Origin: Mytilinidion resinicola
Taxonomy: Eukaryota > Ascomycota > Dothideomycetes > Mytilinidiales > Mytilinidiaceae
NCBI RefSeq assembly: GCF_010093595.1
Contig: NW_022985458.1
Coordinates: 62,001 to 126,000, forward strand
DNA length: 64,000 nt
Direction: 5' to 3'
Both the position numbers and the translations under genes were made by a program. The notes under the pieces are model-generated. The model was not told where the DNA came from. It saw nothing but the letters and a program-made list of their open reading frames with translations, and searched no databases. Of the stretch, positions 54,786-64,000 are shown piece after piece (position 1 is the first letter of the stretch; each line of letters starts with the position of its first letter).

Positions 54786-55268
54786 TCAGCCCTTGAATAC
54801 TTCTGGAAGCTCAATAGAGCTTACATCGCGGCCATCAGAAAACCCAAAGCCCAACAAATCCGGTATTTTGATCTCCGGGCAGTTGTCTTGCATCCAAGCG
54901 TATGTAGCCACTTCACAACCGATCTTCTCATCCACGCTGCCGACATCTTCACCCAGTCTATAAGCCATCGGACACCTCATAAGCACTGTCCTGTTTGGCT
55001 GTCCATTCTGCCCTTCCACCGCAACAGGAATGCAGACGTTAAAGCTTCCACGAATCCACCCTTTCCAATGTGATACGACACATTGTGCTCGGTTCACTCC
55101 CAGATGGTGTGCAGTGAGGGCCTCGATGTCGCTGGTGTGCTCGAAAAGATAGGCATAGACCTTACGGGTTTCTGGCACGTAAGTAAGCTTCTTCAATATA
55201 TTCGATTCATGGTCGACCGCTGACTGGAATTCGATCTGCCTATGAAGAAGATGCAGTGCAGCTGGCAT
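54786..55268 (-). pseudogene. N-terminal fragment of an APH-like kinase
   Basis: 160 residues: IEALTAHHLGV, WIRGSFNVCIPVAV, then VLMRCPMAYRLGEDVGS, EKIGCEVATYAWMQDNCPEI and IPDLLGFGFSDGR. These are the N-lobe motifs of fungal aminoglycoside-phosphotransferase-like kinases, which are small-molecule or protein kinase-like proteins of mostly unknown substrate. The C-lobe with the catalytic Asp is missing; the frame ends at a stop at 54786. Possibly truncated by rearrangement. Confidence 0.7.
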
Positions 55269-55726
55269 GAAGGATGTCGAAGAACCGCGAATATCGATGG
55301 GTCTAATTCACAATTTCTGAGAGCTTCTAGCGTAAAGCAGGTGATGTTTGTAGAAAGGCCCTTGTGAAATGCAGGGCCGAAGGGTTCGTCGCGGGCGCGT
55401 ACAGTCGCTTGCAAAACCGGCGTGACCGGCTTCCCCGCAAGCGCGCTCCCCAAAATTCCTTACTGCTGTGACTGCGTCTTACCGAATGTAGTCAAGTCTC
55501 ACACAAAGCCAGCAGGGCAGTAAACAAACCCTTTACATTATTACCATATGGCTGCTGCGATGCTGCAGAGTCGGGGAACTCCTTTGTGGATGGTGGAAGC
55601 GGTCGGAGAGCAGGTTCTTGGCATTCCGCGCACCTAATCGACGATCCGACCTAAGGTTTTTGGCATAGCTAATAACTATCGTGACCTTTTTGGGGGTTCT
55701 TTATCCGATAGAATTGGCACTTCGAA
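55269..55726. other. no gene seen; upstream of the NLR
   Basis: Unrecognised sequence between the APH-like relic and the NLR gene. Confidence 0.35.
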
Positions 55727-58700
55727 ATGGCTGTTCCGCCCCCACCAAGCGCTCCCGGGGCTATTGGCCATGATTGGCGGCCACGGTGCGGCGAGGCTGA
55801 GGCAGACCAGCGCAACAGAACGATAACACCATCAGCTCCCCATCACCATGAAGTACCTTCTTCCTTACAACGACGCCCATGGGCAAAGAGCGCTGAAACT
55901 ACCTATGAGCTATGGTATCATCTCGTTTGAAGCGCCTCATTCCGACCCGAGGTCATCGCAAGGACACAGTAACCACCCTCCTCCACTGCTTGCTTTCGCC
56001 AGGCTGAACCCGGTAGCAGGTCGGCACTCCTTCAAAGACAGCAGAGCCTTCACTTGAGACATGCCTACAAGGTCTCGAGGTGGTGGCAGACGGAGACAGT
56101 CCTCTTGTTGAGTACGCTGGATCTTGTACACTATAACGCATAACCTAACCCTCTACAGTATCGTCGTTGTTCATGGGCTGAATGGACACCGAGACAAGAC
56201 CTGGACGGCTGCAAATGGCGTCCACTGGCTTCGCGACCTCCTTCCGAACGATATCCCGAACGCGCGCGTCTTCTGCTGGGGATACGATGCGAACACTCAT
56301 GGCGGTCGCGTTAGTTGCCAATACCTCTACGACCATGCAAAATCTCTTGTGTCGGATTATGTCTGCGGAGGAGACTTACAAATGTAGGATGTAGAACAGA
56401 GGTGTAATCTGCACGACGTTTCTGACTCTTATAGACGACGAGGCGGCCCATAATCTTCGTGGCACACAGCCTCGGTGGCATCATCGTTAAGAGCGTAAGG
56501 CACGCTTCCCTTCTATTATGCCTGCGACTAACCGAGCCAGGCCCTCATCCACTCGGACGCTGCTCGGAAGGGAGCGCTAGAAGAACACCGATCTATCAAG
56601 GCCTCGACATACGGCATCGTATTCATGGGCACGCCTCACCAAGGCGGCAGCGGAGTGCAGCTGGGAAAGCTGCTGGTAAATGTGGCGTCAGTGTTCGTAG
56701 CAGCTGATGACCGGCTGATGAAGCACCTGGAGCGAGACTCGGAATGGCTCCAGCAGCAGCTTGGCCAGTACGGGCAGATCAGCGGAGAGTTTGTGACCAA
56801 GTTTGCCTATGAGGAGTACATGACTCCAACAGTGCTAGGCCATTCAATCATGGTATGTCATCTCTCTTCATTTGAGATACAACAGCCGCTGATCGTGCAG
56901 GTGGTGCCACGAGCATCGGCCGTCGTACCTGGAGCGGCTGATGGAGAGCCGATCGTCATCCATGCGAATCACATCGACATGGTCAAGTTCCCGTCGAAGG
57001 AGGACAGTGGATACAAGACCGTTTCGGGGCATTTACAGATCATGGCTCAAAGTGCAAGCGATGTTATTCCTTTGCGATGGGAGGAGGAGAGCAGAGTCAA
57101 TGCGGGTATGTAGCACCAATGTATAAAAGATTGAAATGTTAATAAGAATAACCAATGGACATGCAAGCTCGTATGAACGCCGAGGAAAGCTTTTCTCTCG
57201 ACTTTAGCCTGTCCGATGTTTCTGAGACCGACCGCTTTGTCGCGAGACAGGACGAGCTGGCCGAAATGCACAAGACACTCGACGATGACATGCGCCGGAC
57301 CGTTGTTCTGCACGGCCTTGGCGGAATCGGCAAGACCCAGCTCGCGGTTGCGTACGCCAAACTCCACAGAGCCGATTACTCGGCTATATTTTGGCTAAAC
57401 ATTAAAGATGAGGATTCGTTAAAACAGAGCTTCGCAAGGGTTGCAAGACGGATCTTGCGGGAGCACCCTTCAGCTAGCAGATTGGATGCTGTCACGGAAG
57501 ACAGCAAGCTTGATGAGGTGGTTGATGCGGTCAAGCGCTGGTTGGATCATCCCAAGAATACACGATGGCTGGTGGTGTACGACAACTACGACAACCCAAA
57601 GCTCGCAGGCAATACGGATCATGCCGCAATCGACATCCGCCGGTTCCTACCCGAAGCATATCACGGTTCAATTATCATTACAACCAGGTCGGCGCAAGTG
57701 AGCGTCGGTCATCGCATTCGACTTGGCAAGCTGAAGGATGTCCACGACAGCCTTCAGATCTTGTCTAATGCGTCACGGCGGGAGGGTGTATTGGATGGTA
57801 AGTCATCTCTCTTGCTCGCAGATGCAGAGTTGACTGTACAGATCCCGATGCCGAGCAGCTTGTCAAAGAGTTGGACGGGCTTCCGCTGGCCCTGGCCACG
57901 GCCGGCGCATATCTTGACCAGGTGCCAACCAGTTTCATGGACTACTTGCGTCTGTACAAGGCATCGTGGCTGAAGCTGCAGCAGACAAGTCCCGAACTAA
58001 GCTCGTACGAAGACCGAGCATTGTACTCCACATGGCAATTGTCGTTCGACCACATCAAGCAGCAGAATGAGCTCTCGGCTAAACTTCTCCAACTGTGGGC
58101 TTACTTTGACAACCAAGACATCTGGTTTGAACTTCTGCGAGAAGGGGCTTTAAATGGTCCGGAATGGCTCTCTCAACTGACGGAGGACGAGCTCAGCTTT
58201 AACCAGACAGCCAGGTTGTTATGCGACCACGGACTGGCGGAGGTGGACAAGTCATTGAAGGAGATTGGGCTTGAATCGAGAGGGTATAGCATGCACAGCT
58301 GTGTCCACTCATGGACAGTTCATGTTTTGAATCAAGAGTGGGATTCTAGGACAGCAAGTCTTGCGCTTCAGTGTGTAGGCTCGCATGTACGGGACAACAA
58401 CGCCAGCCATGTCACTCAACGGCGGCTTATTCGACATGCAGCTAAGTGTTGGTCCTCTGTCGTCAATCACGTAGTCGGCGAGGATGGCATAGAATGGGCT
58501 CTATACTCTTTCGGATACCTCTACGCGGACCAGGGAAAGCTAATTGAGGCAGAGGAGATGTATCAGCGGGCACTGCAAGGATACGAGAAGGCATGGGGTC
58601 CAGACCACACATCAACACTCGATACGGTCAACAACTTGGGCAGCCTCTACGTGGACCAGGGAAAGCTGATTGAGGCGGAGGAGATGTATCAGCGGGCACT

Positions 58701-58927
58701 GCGAGGATACGAGAAGGCACTCGGTCACGACCAAGTAAAGACCTATATCCCAGCGCTTAATACTACTCAAAACCTGGCTATGCTATATAAGCAGATGGGT
58801 AGGGCTATTAAAGCAAAATAATTGTATATGCGTGCCCTCTACGGTGTCGAGACAGTTTTCGGATATTCAAGCAAACGGTTCCGGGATATTAATGCAGCTG
58901 TAGATGGTTTGCATAGGAAAAGTAGAT
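55727..58927 (+). pseudogene. NLR-type receptor: lipase-like, NB-ARC and TPR domains
   Basis: Coding exons by frame agreement: about 56017..56111, 56159..56383, 56435..56494, 56541..56852, 56901..57105, 57168..57797, 57842..58821. Introns are 44 to 62 nt. A start exon at 55727 (MAVPPPPSAPGAIG) is likely. Domains: alpha/beta-hydrolase lipase-like (VVHGLNGHRDKTW, FVAHSLGGIIVKS), NB-ARC with P-loop HGLGGIGKTQLA, YDNYDN as Walker B-like and GLPLALATAGAY, then TPR repeats (YQRAL.GYEKA). Such fungal NLRs act in non-self recognition and cell death. Defects: exon 56159..56383 is one base short (GATTATGTCTG where GATTTATGTCTG is expected, about 56357). A TAA at 58819..58821 cuts the last TPR, which continues open to 58927. 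Confidence 0.85.
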
Positions 58928-59464
58928 AATAGCCTTACTTATAGATTAAGTACTCTTATAATTAATCTTTAAATATAACCCTTTTACTAAGTCCTGTCTA
59001 ATCACGTGCTCTATACTAAAACTTAATTTAAAAAGTTATTTATAAAAACTTAATAGGTAAACAGTAATTAGAAAAGAATATATTACTATACTATAGAAGT
59101 TGTAATATAAAAAAAGAAAAAAGGTTAAAGGCGCAGCTGCTAGAAGTAGGTTCCTAGCGCGTTTAGCGCTAGCTGCTAGTGCGCCCTCCTAATCGTTATA
59201 TAACCACGTAACATTTTATAACTATAGGTAAATATCGCTTATAAAATAAAGGAAAAGGCCGTCTAAGGCCTAATACTACCTTTTTCCTCTGCAGGTCCGA
59301 GCTCCTGTAAGGAGTAGCAAAAGAAAAAAGGTTATAAACTAAATAAATAAGTTTCTAAGCGCTGGTGCGCTTAGAAAAAACTTGCTAGAAAGTGCTAATA
59401 CTATAAAAATTGTCTTAATCTTCCTTTTTAGGTCGCTAGTTAGGCGGAAAAACTTAGGCAAAAG
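58928..59464. other. AT-rich RIP-like flank
   Basis: Strongly AT-rich, full of TATA/TTAA words and poor in CpA/TpG. Contains the mutated repeat copy listed next. No gene. Confidence 0.6.
59030..59276 (+). repeat. RIP-mutated copy of the 28.5-kb repeat
   Basis: Aligns to the reverse complement of 28495..28745. Examples: TTGCTATGCTATGGAAG became TTACTATACTATAGAAG; GTGACTACAGGTGAATG became ATAACTATAGGTAAATA; GTCACGTGACCACGTGAC became GTTATATAACCACGTAAC. Nearly every difference is G to A or C to T. Confidence 0.75.
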
Positions 59465-59684
59465 GGGCGCTGCTAAATGTACACCCTATATTTACTCGGT
59501 GTACACCCCTTTTCTACTCCGTATACACCCTTCTTACGTCTGATCTTCTGATTGGTCCGGAGGAGTGCTCCGGGGCCTCCGATTCGCTCGCTTACGTTTC
59601 TTACTAATTCCAAATGCTCTCTCCAAGTGCGGCGTGGCCACAAAGCATTATATCCTGATCCTCAACTTCCTCAATACACTCACC

Positions 59685-62264
59685 ATGGCCCTCAAACCAC
59701 CACCGCCACGGTCCTACTGTACGCTAGATGAAGCCGAGGAAGTGCTTAGAGAGCATGCAAAGGCGCAGGGCTACGGGCTCATCAAGTTCCGTTCAAAACC
59801 AGACAGAAAGACGAAGGAAACGAGGAAAATATGGTACCGATGCTGCTTTGGAGGCACCAGAGAGTCTCATGCACGCGTGCGCAGTACGTCTACTAACAAA
59901 GTAGACTGTAAGATGAGCGGTACGCTCACTCGGCAGCCTCCTGGAGTTAATGGCTCACGTGTTTAGCTATGGGAGACGGTGGAGGAAGCTCACAACAATC
60001 ACAACGCTATGCTCAAACCTACGGCAGCCGCCTGTAATAGGAAGCGCTCGGCATCCACGAATGCCCTTATTCGAATAGATGCATCAAGCGGAACAAAGCC
60101 TAATAAGATGTATACAAAGCTGTTGAAGAAAGGGGTTACTATCACGGCGCACGATATCACCAATAAGCGCACCCGGTATAGGAACGAGCTTCTCGGCGGC
60201 CTTACGCCTATCCAGGCGCTCCTCCATACGTTAGAAACCTCTACATTCCCGGCACCTAACGGCTGTAATAGGAAGTACGTATACAACTTCACAAAAGATG
60301 AGCAGAACCGAATTGAACACCTCTTCTTTGCCCATCCGGATTCTATCGAGATCCTACGGGCTAATCACGACATTATCCTATTGGATTGCACCTACAAAAC
60401 CAATAGATTCGGTATGCCCTTCCTGCATATTACCGGCGTCACGTGTACTAGCAACAACTTCGAAATTGCCTATTGTTTCCTGCCAAAAGAGAAGGAGGCG
60501 AACTACGACTGGGCAGTACTGCAGCTCTTCGAGCTCTTTAAGCGCTATTTTCTTGTTCCACGCGTTTTCTTAACGGATAAAGAACAAGCTCTAAGGAACG
60601 CACTACGTTAACGATGGCCTACGGTCGCGCGCCTCCTCTATATATAGCATATTAAAAAGAATATTGTCACCAAACTGGCTAAGGTGTATAAGGAGGAACC
60701 TACGTACGCCGCAGGCAGCGCGCCACCTGCGCCTACATTAGATAAAGAGAAGGAAGCTATTTAGAAGAAGGAACAGGAGAAAAGGGGGCAGTTCCTTACC
60801 CGTTGGACCGCCACGATAAAGCTGGAAGTTATGGCTTAATTTAATAAGGCTTGGAAGAAGCTACTTAACGACTATAAGGAGCGCCCTAACCTGGTGACGT
60901 ATATAGAGAATAAGTGGTGGCTATACAGGTGGAATTGGGCCACCTGCTACACCTGTAAGGTGCGGCACTTTAGTACTACGTAAGTGATTTTTCTCAACAC
61001 CAAGACGTCTGAATTTAATGCCTAAACTTTGCACGGGGTCTACGTACATGCTGAATAGGCAGCGCTGAAAAGGACAAGAGCATAGCTTAAAGAATAACTG
61101 AGAAACAAGGAAGTGGCAGAGATATATAATACTGATTCGATTTCTCACAGAGTTACATCGCGAAACGAGGGCTCGCACGGCCTACTTAAGGGCTTCCTTC
61201 AGGTGTCAACTGGCCATCTATTCAACGTTCTCCTTAATATACAGAACCTTATCCTTAACTCCAGGTCTAAGTTCGAAGATAAAATGGCTAGATATCACGC
61301 CTATACTCCGCATGATGTTAAAGAACCCGAATTCCGTAACCTATATTAAAAGGTGACGCCGCAGGCGCTTGTTCTCCTTAAGAAGCAGCTCCAAAAGGCC
61401 AAATTAAATAAATACAACCCACTTAATTGTACTTAAACGTTTAAGTCTATCTATAGCATTCCGTGTGCGCACAAACTGTATAATCCTCTACACCGAGCGC
61501 TTGCAAATCGGCTAGATCCGGTGCTCTATATACAACCGGAAGAGATAGATTACTATTAGTGGTTTGTTCGGCCAGGAGGACATCAGCTAGCTATTCCTTT
61601 TGGGCCTTTTAAGGATGTAGAGGATCCTGCTGTTGTTAAGCACCGGCGCGGCCGGCCTACTATTGCGAGGAGAGGCCATTATACGTACAACAATACGCAG
61701 CAAGAGCTATTAAGATTTAAGATTGCTACAGGCACGGGTGCGGCAGCTAGACCTATAGGTATACCTACAGGACGCACGCCGACAGTTCCACCGCCAGGAC
61801 CGCCTATTTTCGTAGCCCCCCGTCCAGCTCCTGTCGCTTAGAGTGCTCCTCAGTCGGCCGCTACACCAGCTATCACGGAATTCGACGATTTGCTCACTAA
61901 TCCGCCCGAGTTTGAGCATGCAGTAATACCTAGGCCCCCCCCTACTGCCGCACCTACGCCCGCACCTACTACTGCATCTACTGCTGCACCTAAGAAGCGT
62001 GGCCGGCCGCCTGGTGCAAAGAATAAGGCACCTAGAAAGAAGGCAGCACCACGGAAAGGGGCTGCGCAGCGTTATAATAGCGCTCATCCTGAGCCTCAGC
62101 CAGCTCCTCAGCCTCAGCTAGCTCCTCAGCCTTAGGCAGCGCCAGCGCTGCTTCCTTATAAGGAGCTCCAACATTAGATAGCATTGTACAAGCAGTATAT
62201 GGAGGGGTTAATGGATCAGGATAGCCAGGAAGGCGCGGCGGCGATGTAGGGGGGCCAGGTTTGA
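59685..62264 (+). pseudogene. Mutator-like (MULE) transposase with about 17 nonsense codons
   Basis: One 860-codon frame without frameshifts. Domains: FAR1-like N-terminus (EEVLREHAKAQGYGLIKFRS, IWYRC, KVDCKMSGTL), MULE DDE core around residues 210-310 (HDIILLDCTYKTNRFGMPFL, ending VFLTDKEQAL), a SWIM-like zinc motif (IYSIPCAHKL) and a Pro/Ala-rich tail with AT-hook KKRGRPPGAKNK. TAA or TAG interrupts it at about 17 sites (for example 59964, 60609, 60645, 60981, 61347, 62133, 62244); each fits CAA/CAG (Gln) changed by C to T. No premature TGA occurs; the natural end is TGA at 62262. It cannot encode active transposase under the standard code. Confidence 0.85.
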
Positions 62265-62417
62265 TGCAGAGAGGCCGTAATAAGGTAAGGATTTGACTGT
62301 TTTGGCATGCTCATAGGCACGTAGGCACGTAGGTAGCAATACAACGGCCTATATACACTGTAGGAAACGGGAAGTATGCATAGTAAAACGGGTATGCTGC
62401 ACAGCCTTGCCATAAGT

Positions 62418-62524
62418 AGCCTCACGTACGGCCTCACGTACGGCCTCACGTACGGCCTCACGTACGGCCTCACGTACGGCCTCACGTACGGCCTCACGTA
62501 CGGCCTCACGTACGGCCTCACGTG
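62418..62524. repeat. 12-bp tandem array within the Mutator-like element
   Basis: Nine copies of GGCCTCACGTAC, nearly perfect. Similar ACGT-containing 12-mers fill the centres of the elements at 9.0 and 51.4 kb, so the arrays appear to be a family trait, perhaps transposase-binding sites. Confidence 0.85.
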
Positions 62525-62759
62525 AGGCCTTACGTGTAGCTGGCCTATATATATAGCCTCACGGAAACGGTAAGAATGCACAATGAAATAGTGAGGCTGT
62601 ACAGCCTTCCCATTTCATATAGATGCGCGTGAGAATTAAGCGCCGGAGCTTCCTCCGAGCCCTCCGGACCAATCAGAAGATCAGACGTAAGAAGGGTGTA
62701 TACGGAGTAGAAAAGGGGTGTACACCGAGTAAATATAGGGTGTACATTTAGCAGCGCCC

Positions 62760-63457
62760 TTTCTAAAGCATTTAATAACTATTAGATCTATAGGAAGTAT
62801 ATTATAACGGGTTATTTCTTCTATACTTTCTAAGTGCTTATATAAGGCAAGGTATAGGTTAAGTTGTTATTAGGATGCAATAGTTTTTAAAAGGTAAGGC
62901 AAATCAATCTTAGGCATAAGACGGGGTTACTTCTAATAGGCAGTATTAAAGTTTTAAGTTAAATATAAGGTTTTTATCTATATAAATAAGTGTCCTTATA
63001 TATAGAAGTCCACTCCTATAAAATCTATACGCTTGTTATACTCGTGGGGCTTGCAGCCCTCGAGCGTCTCGAGCGCGTCGAGCGCTCTTACGGCTCTATG
63101 CTTACTTCCTCCTAGAGCCTAACAAGCTATTATATAACCTCCGTCTTATAATATTCCTATTCTTAGATTATTCCTATCCACCAGCAGTCTATAGAGGAGT
63201 CTAAGATCCCTATATAACTAACTCTCTAACCCTGTAGTCCTATAGTCTAGTTATATATTATTAGTCTAATTTGCTTACCTATTTCCTTAAGTGCCTTAGC
63301 ATTTAAGTAGTTTATATTACGGGTTGTAATACTTGCTTCCCCTTCTAAGGCTTTCGGCCTAAAAGTACCTCTATAGTGGGGTCTTAGATAAATAGCTAGC
63401 CTTGTAGGGTTCTAGATGTCCCGTAGATTGCGGACGTTGCGATGAGCTAAGGCTATA
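62760..63457. other. AT-rich RIP-like flank, no gene seen
   Basis: TATA/TTAA-rich sequence with few open frames, comparable to 58.9-59.46 kb. Possibly an older transposon into which the Mutator-like element inserted. Confidence 0.55.
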
Positions 63458-64000
63458 TTAGAGCCATAACCGTACCACTGCTCCCAAACTGAGCCGCAAT
63501 GAGGAACTACTCACTTGAACCAGCACTCCAAGTCCTATCAAGACATAGGTCTTGCGTAGCGCAGTAAGCGTCTGCCATCTCGACACAAGCCCCCTCCAGC
63601 CGGGCGGGTGTCGCCGATTCCTCAAAGCTAACGTCCCCTGCTCGCCTTCCAGCATCAGTTGTTGCTAATTACTAACATTCTCCAGCTGCGCAATGTTGGC
63701 TTGGAAAAGAGCGATGCCAAACGGCAAATAGACGCTCATGATCCAGAATTCGGCGCTGCACGGAAAATGTCCGTTCGATGTGTAGGCAAGCAAGATCTTG
63801 ATCAGATACACGTGGAGAAAGGCAACGGCGGCGACGGCGAGCGGGATGTTGCGCATCCTCAGAAACGAGACGTTGCGATTGATGAGGAGCCATATTGACC
63901 CAGCGCTCAGGATGATGGTCCAGGCGATTGTGATTCCGGCGTATAGCTTTCCTAGATGGTCCCAGTTTACGAGGCTGCTCCAGTCGCGCCCTTTAGGGTT
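63458..64000 (-). pseudogene. part of a 7TM/RGS-like membrane protein gene
   Basis: The minus frame enters from beyond the window and reads DWSSLVNWDHLGKLYAGITI, AWTIILSAGSIWLLINR, MRNIPLAVAAVAFLHVYLI and FPCSAEFWIMSVYLPFGIAL, three or four membrane helices. I recognise it from fungal membrane proteins with an RGS domain, which dampen G-protein signalling. A TAG (63665..63667) follows ENVSN, then the frame continues QQLMLEGEQGTLAL up to a donor GTGAGT near 63514. Downstream exons are not found, since AT-rich transposon flank begins. Likely truncated. Confidence 0.6.

Larger units (their letters stand above)
59465..62759 (+). mobile_element. complete Mutator-like element, 3.3 kb
   Basis: Inverted repeats of about 99 bp are identical at both ends, starting GGGCGCTGCTAAATGTACAC. 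Carries one transposase-type frame (59685..62264) and a 12-bp repeat array near the right end. The 9-bp flanks (AGGCAAAAG, TTTCTAAAG) match at only five positions, so the target duplication has decayed or been lost. The sub-terminal sequence TCTTCTGATTGG..CCGGAG is shared with the smaller TIR elements at 9.0 and 51.4 kb. Confidence 0.85.

Noticed and set aside
59685..62264. Reassigned stop codons (TAA/TAG read as Gln) in the Mutator-like element
   Set aside because: Neighbouring genes use TAA and TAG as ordinary ends, and CAA/CAG still occur in the same frame. C-to-T decay explains the pattern with independent support from the repeat pair at 28.5 and 59.1 kb.
62409..62530. CRISPR-like array
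   Set aside because: Units are 12-bp direct repeats without unique spacers, inside a eukaryotic transposon.

Overview
The window looks like nuclear DNA of a filamentous ascomycete (Pezizomycotina, probably Sordariomycetes). Its genes carry short introns (about 40 to 62 nt) with GT..AG ends and CTAAC/CTGAC branch sites. Several families are typical of such fungi: FunK1 kinase, DUF7924, an Azf1-like zinc-finger factor, a lipase-like/NB-ARC/TPR NLR, a TPR-CHAT protein, and pogo, hAT, Mutator-like and copia elements. C-to-T and G-to-A decay at CpA/TpG sites resembles repeat-induced point mutation (RIP). It reads as an accessory, transposon-rich segment; only a minority of its genes look intact. 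All calls come from reading the sequence; no database search was run.

Layout. 0-7.2 kb: gene-poor, with gene relics, a small broken paralogue locus and minisatellites. 7.3-8.5 kb: a Ras2-type GTPase and a small spliced gene. 9.0-9.7 kb: a TIR element with an 8-bp target duplication. 10-18 kb: the most interesting module, a gasdermin-like gene (11995-12816, minus) divergent from a 1670-residue TPR-CHAT protease-like gene (13059-18071, plus). 18.9-20.3 kb: an internally deleted Mutator-like element. 20.9-26.3 kb: an intact copy of the small paralogue locus, a PD-(D/E)XK-like gene and a C2H2 gene. 26.4-35.9 kb: a truncated pogo transposase, five solo LTR-like insertions, a GH18 chitinase relic and an Azf1-like gene broken by one insertion. 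36.5-40.3 kb: three spliced unknown genes (Cys-rich, secreted, nuclear-looking). 43-49 kb: a FunK1 pseudogene and an intact DUF7924 gene. 50-53.7 kb: a hAT transposase relic, an assembly gap, and an inverted copy of the DUF7924/gag region. 54.8-58.9 kb: an APH-like kinase fragment and the NLR. 59.5-62.8 kb: a complete Mutator-like element whose 860-codon frame carries about 17 TAA/TAG codons. 63.5-64 kb: the edge of a 7TM/RGS-like membrane protein gene.

How the genes may work together. The gasdermin-like/CHAT pair fits the published pattern of fungal gasdermins clustered with CHAT or subtilisin-like proteases, in which the protease cleaves the gasdermin and triggers membrane permeabilisation and cell death. 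The NLR at 56-59 kb is another self/non-self-type receptor but carries a frameshift. Most of the remainder is transposon traffic and its mutational consequences.
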